22,664 nucleotides of DNA, from assembly GCF_000003605.2 (NCBI RefSeq), contig NW_003152756.1, positions 71,106 through 93,769 of the forward strand, read 5' to 3'. Positions within the stretch are counted from its first letter, which is position 1, and every line of letters begins with the position of its first letter. The notes under the pieces are model-generated. The model searched no databases. It was given only the letters and a program-made list of their open reading frames with translations, and was not told the origin of the DNA. This stretch comes from Saccoglossus kowalevskii. Taxonomy: Eukaryota; Hemichordata; Enteropneusta; Harrimaniidae. Both the position numbers and the translations under genes were made by a program. Of this stretch, positions 1-8,553 are shown piece after piece.

Positions 1-480
1 TTACATCCAAATTTATTTATGCTGTATTTCGAATCAACGTCAGTATTATTTCGTTTTCTAAAATTGTCATCTACATAGTCAACGGAGACTGGTATATGTT
101 GATTATGTTCATCATCAACTATATCATTCATGCGGCTAAAGCGTGCATTGAAATCGCCTACAATTAATATGTCGCCCAAGGAGGAAAATTTAGTTATGTC
201 TTTTTCTAAATTTTGGAAAAGGTCTAAATCAATTTTTCTATAAATTGGCGAGTATTCTGGAGGGATATAGATACATCCAATAAACAAGTGTTTACTTGTT
301 GTTAATATAGACTTGTCGATTTTGCACCAAAGAAAATTATTACAAGTGCCTTTAACTACACTGATGTGTTTTTTAAACCTGTGTTTAAATAGTACAGCAA
401 CACCTCCTCTTCTCCCTTTGTTGCTTTAAACGGTGAAATGGTAGCACTCATGCTGAATTTTGGAAATGGGGACAAAAGTG
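1..480 (-). mobile_element. Non-LTR retrotransposon fragment, endonuclease domain, decayed
   Basis: On the minus strand, from about 426 down to the window edge, one open frame reads like an APE-type endonuclease of a LINE. In order it shows GRRGGVAVLFKHRF, then LFIGCIYIPPEYSPIY, then LIVGDFNARF. The last is the family's GDFN catalytic signature. The frame stays open to base 1, so the rest of the element, including any reverse transcriptase, lies outside to the left. In the same frame a TAA codon sits at 427-429, just after a segment containing ECYHF. Further upstream the similarity fades into A/T runs near 510-620. The piece is therefore 5'-truncated or mutated and is not an intact gene. The clade was not determined. 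The 5' boundary is approximate. Confidence 0.82.
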
Positions 481-980
481 AAAAATATCTAGAAAAAAGG
501 TATCTGATAAATCGAAAAAAAAAAAATATATTAAAAATACCTTAAAACTTTAGAGCTACTTGTTACTAGGAACAAAAAGTTTAAACTACTTAAAAAAAAA
601 TATATTAAAAAAAAAAAACACAAACAACTATGATATTATTAAAAAGAAGTGTGTTACCTAGTGTAACAATATAAAGTGAAAAAAGGTAGTATACATGTTT
701 GGATGGTAACTTGAAAGCAATGATGAGATCACTGTACTGTACTATAATGTGACTGAGAATATTGACAACAAAATAACTTGCGTGCCGGCCAAGAAACCTT
801 CTCCACTTAGTTTGTTCTCCAGATTCAAACCAAGAAATTGATACTGGCAGTATCAAGAGGTCCTTGCGATTTGTGGACATATTTAATGATTTACTGTAGT
901 AGAGGTTTTTTGGCTGTAAACGACTCAATTTTACATTAAAAATGGCCATGTTCATAGATTTTCCTAAATTCTAAACAATG
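481..980. other. AT-rich non-coding stretch
   Basis: This stretch lies between the LINE fragment and the 3' end of the five-exon gene and is dominated by A-runs and T-runs. A minus-strand frame of 116 codons (605-955) contains a passage that looks slightly protein-like (SISWFESGEQTKWRRF). It has no recognisable domain and no consistent splice context, so I do not call it coding. Confidence 0.5.
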
Positions 981-1053
981 TTTATTTCATTATTAAAATG
1001 GAGCCGACCTACTCGATACAAGGTAACACCTAGTTTGTGGTATCCCATTTATT
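981..1053 (-). terminator. Candidate poly(A) signals of the five-exon gene
   Basis: On the minus strand AATAAA occurs at 1053-1048 and again at 986-981, about 30 and 95 bases past the proposed TGA stop at 1084-1082. Either could direct 3' end formation. In AT-rich DNA this hexamer is common, so the support is positional only. Confidence 0.45.
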
Positions 1054-1081
1054 TATCTGCACACAAATTTCAAACTCACTC

Positions 1082-1167
1082 TCAGTCCTCAGTGTCAGTC
1101 CATCCAACAGATACAGCAATATCCGTTTTTTTCTTTTGATTCAAAGTCTCAACAATGAGTTTATTTA
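1082..1167 (-). CDS. Exon 5, C-terminus and stop, of the five-exon gene
   Basis: The acceptor ...CATAAATAG|TAAATAAAC at 1168/1167 has a weak pyrimidine tract. The carried G plus TA gives GTA (Val), and the frame then reads NKLIVETLNQKKKTDIAVSV and GWTDTED before TGA at 1084-1082. Phase agreement and the sensible tail favour it over the alternative at 913. Two AATAAA signals follow. Confidence 0.62.
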
Positions 1168-4100
1168 CTATTTATGATCATATGACCAACTGAGGGTTGC
1201 GTCTGCATTAATATTGATTTTTATTTAGGGTCTGGCTTTCATGAAATATATATGTTGAAATGGTTTAGAATGATTCCTCTAGGAATATAATTAATATGTA
1301 TTTTACTTTCGGAAAACCTCTACTACATCCTTGAGTTTTTTCAATCACATTACAATAACACACATGTGTATTTTGAAAATATCATGCAGCTCATGAAAAT
1401 TAACAAATACAAATTTCATTACCTTCTTCTGCACATCTTCTCAAAACTGCATCAAAAATCTTGTCATATTCTTCATCACTGTATGATATGATAGGTAACT
1501 TCACTTTTGTTACATTTGTACCTTCTTTCTTTTTAGGACCCTCAGAAAGAATGAATATAAAGTATGTATTTTTCTTACTGAGATAATAAAAACATGTCTT
1601 TAAAAATATTTCCAGCCTCCTCTGTTCTTGTCCTTTAATATATGACGAATAAAATGCCATGATCTATATGCTCCCTTTTCAATAAATGCATTGATCTAGT
1701 TTGAATCAAATTGGTAATAATAATGTCTGATAAATAACTTCAGATATGCAAAACCATGAAAAAAATTACCACCTGCCAGCCATTTTTAGATGAAACGCAA
1801 AAAATAAACAGGACATACATCTGGCACCCAGCATATTAAACCATCATATCAAATTAAGACAGTTGATCATGTTCAAAAAGTTTCTATATTTGTGAATAAA
1901 TATGGTTATATACATATATATATTGTTATAAATACATATCCATGAAATTTAAACTTGCTGAGAATGAACTTTAACACAAGATCTGGAATGAAACCAACAT
2001 TTATGTTTTGTGATGATACATGTGTTGATATGTGTTTGTATATTTTTTCAGACCTCAATAAAAGAAATTTTTATACATTAGTACCGAAAACAATAGAATT
2101 TACCATACTATAAAAAGTTGTATCTAAATTTGTTCCAAAACTTAATTGCACTTTTACAAACATGTAAATTTCCCTTCTAATTTTCACCAACATTGAACAT
2201 GTTTCAAATGTTTGCAAGTGACTGAAATACAATCCTGTCATTGAACGCAAAGATTTGCAGAGCAAAATTGGCTATTTGGCTGTTAAATATTATTAAATTA
2301 TTACTACAAACAAACAAAAGATGTATAATAATAAGGTCACAAGTATACTGCAAAATATGCCATCAGGCAGTACAAGATCAAATCACCATACTACCTTCTT
2401 GCAAACTTTGTGGTATTCCTGTGATAACCTTATATTCAATGAATTCAATAATTCATTATAATTGAAGGAACTGCAACTTCTGTAAGATGACAAGTACAAA
2501 TTTGAAATGGCAATCATAAATTTGAAATAAACTCATACTCGTTTTTTAGGTTTGCTTTCTTCAGACGCAGCAGGCTCTGTTACAGTTACATCTTCACCAG
2601 CTTTTTTCTGCTATTAAGAATACAGAAATACAGATTGAATTAATTGCCACCACATTGTACTGAACACCACAACAGCAACACTGGCAGCTAAGATGCTGAC
2701 TGGTTTGCAATGTGTGCCTCAACTGAGAGAACTGATTATATCAAACCATTTTATGAGGGTGTGCTATTCTGCTAAATGCAAGCATTTACTGTAAAATCTG
2801 TATTAGAAGCTGCGGCTTCTATTAAAATGGTACAATGCAACAGAGGGGATGCAGCTTCTATTAGAGCATCTACACATATGAGAAATGATGAATTTTTGGT
2901 TCTCAATTGTACAAAAAGATTGGGTGCGACTTCTATTAGGGATGCGGCTTCTAATACAGATTTTACGGTACTAGCATTATGCCATTCACTAGACACACCA
3001 GCAACTGTCCTGACATGTCAGATTGTGTCAGAACATATATATGGATAACTTTGCCATTAAAAATTGTCATACAGCAATTAATTTATACAATCTGATGTAA
3101 TATATTAAAAGGTAATTGCATCTTCCATTTATATTATATATATGTTTTAGGACTTCACTAATAGTTTGACATCTCCTGTTGAGGTGTGTTTAACTCAACT
3201 TGTTCCAATTGATCTCCAAACATGTATTGCAAATCAGTCAGAAATATTGCTAATTTGATGTCTTGAACAATATGACGGTGACAGTAAAACAGCTTGTCTT
3301 GAATATTCAGGTTCATGGTTTTTGAGTTGATAGAAAAACAATTCTGCTTGTATTATGGCTACCCAATCATTATTTTTCCTGCATTTACACAAGCTCCTAG
3401 CAAATTCCTAGCAAAAGGTTTCTTTTTTTTTATATAAAACTAATAAATATAATAAACTAATATCCTATAATACTGTTCACAGATAATTAAAATCAAATAA
3501 GAATTGGTTGGTGGTGGTGCAAGTAAATAAGAGTTAAATATCAAATGTTTACAAGGCATCAGTTTCACATACTTTTGGTGCAGTGAAGGATGATTTTAGC
3601 ATCTTATCTTGATGATTAGTTTTCTTCATGCTTTTTTCAATTTTGTCATCTTTTTCCTTGCTGGGATTTTCATTTATTTCTTCTATATATTCCTCTTCTA
3701 GTGCCTTGTTCTCTTCAGAATCTATGTTATATATAGTTATATAGGCATAGAATATTAATAAATCTGACATCAGGGTTAGAACTTCATGAAGGCATAGAAT
3801 TCCACAAATTCCCAAGGAGTTTCCCCTCAAAGTAACATACAAGCTAGTACATGTACAAGTATAGACCACATTAATTTTTGCCAGCCAAGGTTAATTCGCT
3901 ACATAGTAATCATATTTTTGTCATTCAACCAATAAAGTGTTTAATAATATGTTCAGTGCAATTTGTTGTAGAGATACAAATTTACTGCTGTAAATCGCCC
4001 TGGGCCGTTGAACGGCAGTTTGGGTTTTAAAAAAAGTAAAATGGGACCAAGAAAAAGAAATTTTTCAGCATTTTTTTAACATGTTATTTTAATCTTTTCT

Positions 4101-5025
4101 GATGTCTAAAAGTTTCACTGTAGTCATTGACGCCTATTCAAGAGTAGGATGATTATTCTCAGACTAGTATACAAGTCTGAAGTTTATTGTGACTAGCTGC
4201 GTTCAATAACATTAACATATTTAAATGAGCTATGGTAATTTGAACACATAGGTATCATCAATCATTTTGATTGGTTAATAGGAGATTTGACCTATCAGGT
4301 CAAAGAACACCATCACAGGTCAAAACATATATTCGGAAATTCATTTCAACAGCATCAAGCATTTAAAATGCGACCGGAATCATTTGTTTAAGATGAAATA
4401 AAATTGAAATTTATTTGCATTTCATACAATTCATAACAATCAATACTAGGTAATAATCAACAATTGCGAAATAAAGCATGACCGGGTTGCTCTACCCCGA
4501 TCATTTGCTACTAAGCAATTCAGTTGTGTTTGTTTTTATTTGAAACTTCTTTTAGAATATACTTTCGTTACTAATAAAATGAAAAAAAAAAATTTATTTG
4601 GCACACAAGGCTCGTTAATGTGACTTTATTTTGGAGAAAGATGTGCTTAGTGACACTGTAATGAAATTTTAGGCGTTCTACTTTTTAATCCAGCAAGAAA
4701 AAAATGTATAAAATTTTAGATTTTGGGTGGTTCAATTGTCGGCATTGAAAGTCGGCGTAGGTGGATTTTTCAATGAAAATATAAGTCCCCAAAAAATATT
4801 TGATGATCATTTTTTGAAATTTTGAACGCCAAATAAGGGCCCAGCAGCCGTGAAATCGCAAATTTATGGCAAAACCCGGTAATATGCAACTATACACATG
4901 TTGTTCTAAGAATCATATATCTGACATACAAGACAGTGCCACATTATATATTAAAATATAGCATACTATAATTTCAACTTACCTGAAACAACATTCCCAG
5001 GCATAGATGTATTACATTCAGACAT
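1082..5025 (-). CDS. Five-exon gene for a small charged protein, family not recognised
   Basis: The join is 5025-4983, 3721-3573, 2610-2539, 1540-1423 and 1167-1082. All introns are GT-AG, phases agree throughout, and the total is 468 bases (155 residues plus TGA). The product starts MSECNTSMPGNVVS. Residues 15-64 are rich in Glu, Asp and Lys. Residues 84-93 (KPKKRGPKKK) form a basic cluster typical of a nuclear localisation signal. Residues 109-141 look like an amphipathic helix around DEEYDKIFDAVLRRC. The end is acidic (VGWTDTED). There is no signal peptide or membrane segment. A nuclear, possibly chromatin- or RNA-associated role is inference from composition only. It is divergent to MEPCE, with the candidate shared promoter near 8.45-8.55 kb. 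The last exon is the least certain: an alternative acceptor at 914/913 would give a short tail ending KKPLLQ. Confidence 0.72.
1423..1540 (-). CDS. Exon 4 of the five-exon gene
   Basis: The pyrimidine-rich acceptor TTCTTTCTGAG|GGTCCT (1541/1540) opens the exon and GAAG|GTAATG (1423/1422) closes it in phase 1. It encodes GPKKKEGTNV, then TKVKLPIISYSDEEYDKIFD and AVLRRCAEE. The segment has the composition and periodicity of real protein, unlike its surroundings, and joins exon 3 in phase 0. Confidence 0.8.
1541..2538 (-). other. Intron 3 of the five-exon gene
   Basis: This is about 1.0 kb of AT-rich sequence between GTATGAG (2538) and CTGAG (1541). Short frames on both strands (2071-2265 minus, 2241-2465 plus) lack any protein character. 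I see no repeat with clear ends in it. Confidence 0.6.
2539..2610 (-). CDS. Exon 3 of the five-exon gene, with NAGNAG acceptor
   Basis: Seventy-two bases (24 codons) run from TTAATAG|CAG to AAACGA|GTATGAG. The exon encodes QKKAGEDVTVTEPAASEESK followed by PKKR. The acceptor is a tandem TAGCAG, so the first Gln may be included or skipped without changing frame. Confidence 0.75.
2611..3572 (-). other. Intron 2 of the five-exon gene, carrying a MITE-like insertion
   Basis: This intron is bounded by the GTATGT donor (3572) and the TAG acceptor (2611). It contains the 184-bp inverted-repeat element at 2787-2970. The remainder shows no coding signal. Confidence 0.6.
2787..2970. repeat. 184-bp MITE-like element with terminal inverted repeats
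   Basis: The left end TACTGTAAAATCTGTATTAG mirrors the right end, whose reverse complement starts TACCGTAAAATCTGTATTAG. The match runs on through GAAGC. Both ends carry TA, as in Tc1/mariner-type insertions. Inside, the motif GC(G/A)(G/A)CTTCTA(T/A)TA recurs four times, near 2812, 2850, 2926 and 2943. Because the element is nearly palindromic it gives similar open frames on both strands, which explains the paired 90- and 74-codon frames. No transposase is present. Confidence 0.75.
3573..3721 (-). CDS. Exon 2 of the five-exon gene
   Basis: The acceptor ...AACATAG|ATTCTG lies at 3722/3721 and the donor CCAAAA|GTATGT at 3573/3572. The 149 bases plus the carried G make exactly 50 codons, rich in Glu and Lys, including KALEEEYIEEINENPSK. 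The frame runs past the donor into a stop a few codons later, as expected for intron. Confidence 0.78.
3722..4982 (-). other. Intron 1 of the five-exon gene
   Basis: This is about 1.26 kb between GTAAGT (4982) and CATAG (3722). It holds a cluster of AGGTCA-type half-sites at 4288-4322, a CCAAT-like GATTGGTT at 4269-4276, and low-complexity A/T runs. No convincing coding segment was seen. Confidence 0.55.
4288..4322. promoter_or_regulatory. Cluster of three nuclear-receptor half-sites
   Basis: TGACCT-ATC-AGGTCA at 4288-4302 is an everted pair with three-base spacing, and a further AGGTCA lies at 4317-4322. AGGTCA is the consensus half-site of many nuclear receptors. It sits in intron 1 of the minus-strand gene. 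Whether it is used is unknown. Confidence 0.3.
4983..5025 (-). CDS. Exon 1 coding part of the five-exon gene
   Basis: ATG at 5025-5023 begins MSECNTSMPGNVVS. The exon closes with the strong donor CAG|GTAAGT at 4983/4982, leaving one base of a split codon. The G joins AT of exon 2 to make GAT (Asp). Just upstream, CCTTTAG|ATAATG has the shape of a splice acceptor at 5029/5028, so the 5' UTR probably continues in an upstream exon. Confidence 0.75.
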
Positions 5026-5349
5026 TATCTAAAGGACATGTATAAATTGGCAGCTGGTAGAATACTGATATTTCTGGACCACTACCTATAAAGAAATTGT
5101 GGACATTTGTTCATGTCTTGTTCTGGAAAAATATTGCAACATTTTCAATTGCAAACTTATGTTCATGTATGTTTAATAAAAAGATTGTTCACTTTGATAA
5201 AATGTGAGTGATTTTATGCACTGAAATCCATCTGAATGCAGGTGACACCAGCATAAATTGGAGGAACTTGGCAGGTATTGCAAATACAATGGAAATGCCA
5301 TGCAGTTCCATATATTTAATAGCTATAATATTTAGTGTGCATTTTGATG

Positions 5350-5742
5350 TAAGACCAAAAAAAAAATTGTTTTGTTGCCCTCAGCGAATATCAGGTCGCA
5401 TGTTTGTTTGTTTTTTTTTGTGTTTTTTTTCAATAGATCCAAATATTAAAAACTCACCATTTTAAGCAGTAAAAAAGTGTTTCGTCTAAAAATTAACGAT
5501 CCCGGACCGTTGTTTAATCCCCAGGGTCCCCGGAGGGGTTAGTGGCGACTTTGAACCTCGGGTAGATCTGTATTTAAATACAAAAGACTGAAAGAAACAC
5601 TTTGATTTTTGTGTTTAATATATAGCATGCGTTATTTACAATACCCTTCGTTTTCATGAGTTTAAAAAAAAAAAAAAAAAAAATCCGACCGAGCCAATTT
5701 TCTAGCTTGAGGGCAACATAAGTTTGTTTTTTTGGGGGCCTA
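5350..5742. repeat. 393-bp element with imperfect terminal inverted repeats
   Basis: The left arm (about 5350-5385) reads AAGACC, an A-run, then TTGTTTTGTTGCCCTCA. The right arm (about 5706-5742), reverse-complemented, reads AGGCCCCC, an A-run, then CTTATGTTGCCCTCA. The interior has a GC-rich patch (5501-5570) and a run of 20 A at 5664-5683. There is no coding capacity. It is probably a non-autonomous DNA transposon. Confidence 0.55.
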
Positions 5743-6033
5743 ATGTGACTGCACCTGCAGTTCAGAATATTAATGCATAAACATCAGAATGATGTACTGG
5801 TAGTCACCTCAAATGAACATCCACTCTGATAAATTTAATGGTTATTGACCATTATTAGTAGTATAAAAATGTAGACCAAATATTTGTTACATACATATTG
5901 TACACATAATTACAGGACTGAAGAAATAGGTATAGAGTTGTAAACAAAATTCACATTACAATTTTCTGCCTCTAAACAATTGGGCGAAATGATGGGATTT
6001 ATGGTGGAAAACATTGTATTATACAAACAAGTA

Positions 6034-6350
6034 CCAGGGGTTTTCTAGGAAAAAAATTCAAGAGGGAGCACTGCAATTGAACAGCGCCACCAAGTGGGGG
6101 AGATAGGGTTCTGCCTACCAGGGTGTGGAGTTTTTGATAATTCTAAGTTAAAATGGAGCATTGCCATTCTATAGCTTCCTTGGGGCCAAAATTACTATCA
6201 GACATGTCACAGTTGAAAACTGTGGCCACATGTGATCTTGGGTCAATCAGAATTATATGGTTGCCAGAGGATCTGCTCCCCAGGGTAAGATGACGCATGA
6301 CCATGGCATGAGGGAACTGTGCTCCGGCCTGTTCCCTTATTTATAAAAAC
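6034..6350 (+). repeat. Dispersed repeat, copy 1
   Basis: The segment from CCAGGGGTTTTCTAGG to about 6350 matches the reverse complement of 21821-22103 over most of its length. Shared blocks include AAAATTACTATCAGACA, GTGGCCACAT, TGCTCCCCAGGG and ATGGCATGAGGG. It has several diverged positions and small indels. The class (SINE, LINE tail or MITE) is not clear. It gives rise to a short spurious minus-strand frame. Confidence 0.75.
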
Positions 6351-7287
6351 CCTGAAGTACTGGATGATATATTCTGTGGATAACATGATATTGAAATTAC
6401 CGTACAGTGTAGTCCAAGCATAACTCAACGTTTAGCTTTAAAGGAGGTTAAGTGAGTATTCAACCAATTAGATAAGGTCAAAACAATTAACATGTTTATT
6501 TGTCTTAAAAGCATTACATAATTATTAATTTAGACATGAATCATTTACTTTTAGGAATTTTTTTCCCAGTAAATAATACTTTTCTGGAGGAAACCAGTCT
6601 GAAAACATTAAAAAATAGGCTGTTTTGGAAATATTTTCATAGGAATTTGTGTTATTAAGCATTATTAATTTATTTCATGAACAAATAAATAGTATCCGTC
6701 AGAATTTCCCAATCATTCAGGACAACCATAAGGACCAATTTCATTAATTACTATTATCATTATGTACCTGAACACAATTTTGAGATATAACATGGAAACC
6801 AATAGTAAAAATAGCTCAAAAATAGCCAATTCATTGTGTGTTTCAAAAATTTTTTGTGCGAAAAGTAAAATTTAATTTCAGCGTAATTTCTCGCGCCCGC
6901 CGACTTGTAAGCGCAAAAAATTGCTAAAAAAATATTATTTTTACCGGGGTTCTTCATTTTTTACCGCCCACTGCATACCAAATCCAAGTTGCATTTTCAT
7001 GTGAGTATCATGATCAAAGTACCGAAGTCTCGCGCAGATGAGAAACAAGGTTATACATGGAATAAAATTTTATTTCATTTCTTCTCTCCGATCAATAATT
7101 TCACTTTCAATTCTTTGAGAATCACACAAATTTAATGGAAAAAAAGAATTAATTTTATTTATTTTTCGCCCTCCTCAAAAAAATTGCCTTATAAAAACTC
7201 GAGAAACAAGGAATAAAAAAAGTCTGGCCTAAAAGTAAAAGAAATTCGGCTATAAGTTGTAATGGTAGCCAACTACCTTAAGCTAGT

Positions 7288-7481
7288 TTAAACCTTTCAT
7301 CACCAGACTTTCTCTCCCATAATTTTCTACACTGTTTTCCAATCTTCTTCAATATTTCTGGAAATGAACCCTAATTTTAGAGTCAAGAGACAAAATTTGA
7401 GTTAACTTTCAGTTTTTACTCAAAAAATTTTTGTCTCAATAAATTTTGAAGAAAAAAGAGAATTGGTGGTGAAAGGGTTAA
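7288..7481. repeat. 186-bp MITE flanked by TTAA, piggyBac-like
   Basis: The target duplication TTAA lies at 7288-7291 and 7478-7481. The inner ends are ACCTTTCATCACCA (from 7292) and, reverse-complemented from 7477, CCCTTTCACCACCA. TTAA duplication with CCYTT-type ends is the hallmark of piggyBac-related elements. There is no coding sequence inside, so it is non-autonomous. Confidence 0.7.
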
Positions 7482-8192
7482 AGGTTACTGTAATACTGAT
7501 CATGCTTTCAAAACTGCCACATATTGTAATTGTGAATCTAGTTTTCTACCTGAATATGTCTCATAATAATAACATGGATAAATACTATAAAGAATAAGTT
7601 GCAATGATACTTGCTTTAAAATTTATAAGTTTTTATGAAATCAAAGCCAGCTGATAGGCAGCTTGGAAGTTAAGTTGCAACCAGACTGTACTGAAGGGTC
7701 CATTTAAAAAAGTTAAAAGGCTGAAGGATTTAATGAAAAAAAGTTGATTATGGAAAAAAAATTACTATTACTGGAGAATGTGCAGATGACTGCATTATGA
7801 AAAATAATTGGGAAATGTGTAAATACAAAATTAATTTCAGTTAATGTAATATTTGCAGGGGAAAAAATCCTGAAGTACCGCATGGACAACCCCAACAAAT
7901 GAAAAATCACCAGTTGTGAACTTTAGATATCATTTGTTATATAATAATTTAAATTTAAATGCCATTAATTGCCAAACTAGGTCTACCAGGAAAGCAATAC
8001 ATATAATTGCAATGGAATAAACCTAGTGAAAAGTGCATTTTATAAGCTGGCACTATGATCCCAAATGATCAAAAATGATCCCAATCAATAAACACAATGT
8101 TTATATCTAGAGATTAGAATAATAAAATATTCCAATTTTAGCTCCGAAATGACAGCATAAAATATATTATTTATAAAACATGAGCATGATGG

Positions 8193-8211
8193 ATATATAT
8201 ATATATATATA
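8193..8211. repeat. TA dinucleotide microsatellite
   Basis: An uninterrupted alternating AT run of 19 bases. Confidence 0.9.
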
Positions 8212-8449
8212 GTATTTAGTTTCAGTTGGGAGTTTCAGTTGTCCTCACAACAAAGTAGACAAGTAAAATGTCAATAATTAAGTTGGAAACATTCAAATAA
8301 TATGATAGAGATTTCTTTTGACACATTAATAATTACAAACCTGGGCAGTTATTTCACAGCCAGACCAAAAAAATGCAATGATTTCCAGTAAAATTAGGAT
8401 GCACAACTTCCACATATGTAAAACAAGACAGCAGTTCTCGTAGTTGTCT

Positions 8450-8553
8450 GCTGCTGATGACGTCATTTGCGATTTCGTCTGCTGGTTAGTTCGCGCCATT
8501 TCATCGGACTTCCGACCGAGACAGGGACCATACTTGCATTGTCCAACTTCCAG
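8450..8553 (+). promoter_or_regulatory. Candidate MEPCE promoter and non-coding exon 1, possibly bidirectional
   Basis: Within 60 bases lie a perfect CRE palindrome TGACGTCA (8458-8465), a YY1-like GCGCCATTT (8493-8501) and an ETS-like ACTTCCG (8508-8514), in a CpG-bearing island of otherwise AT-rich DNA. Such clusters mark TATA-less housekeeping promoters. A donor CAG|GTGATA at 8553/8554 would end a 5' UTR exon and splice to CATACAG|TAATGG at 9353/9354. On the minus strand a weak donor CCAG|GTTTGT at 8341 could end a 5' UTR exon of the divergent gene. The start points are inferred, and a second CpG-bearing patch at 8930-9010 is an alternative. Confidence 0.5.

Larger units (their letters stand above)
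5030..8440. other. Non-coding interval between the two divergent genes
   Basis: About 3.4 kb lies between the first coding exon of the minus-strand gene and the candidate promoter. It carries the 393-bp inverted-repeat element, one copy of a dispersed repeat, a TTAA-flanked MITE and a TA microsatellite, all listed separately. Frames at 5208-5465, 6243-6428, 6760-6957 and 7713-7910 have low-complexity or repeat-derived translations and are not called. It may be the 5' UTR intron of the minus-strand gene. Confidence 0.5.

Noticed and set aside
605-955. Minus-strand frame of 116 codons with SISWFESGEQTKWRRF
   Set aside because: The ends are low-complexity and hydrophobic, there is no domain, and no acceptor/donor pair links it in phase to the neighbouring gene better than exon 5 at 1082-1167.
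4470-4510. Imperfect hairpin around ATGACCGGG…CCCCGATCAT
   Set aside because: It contains mismatches and is too short to distinguish from chance.
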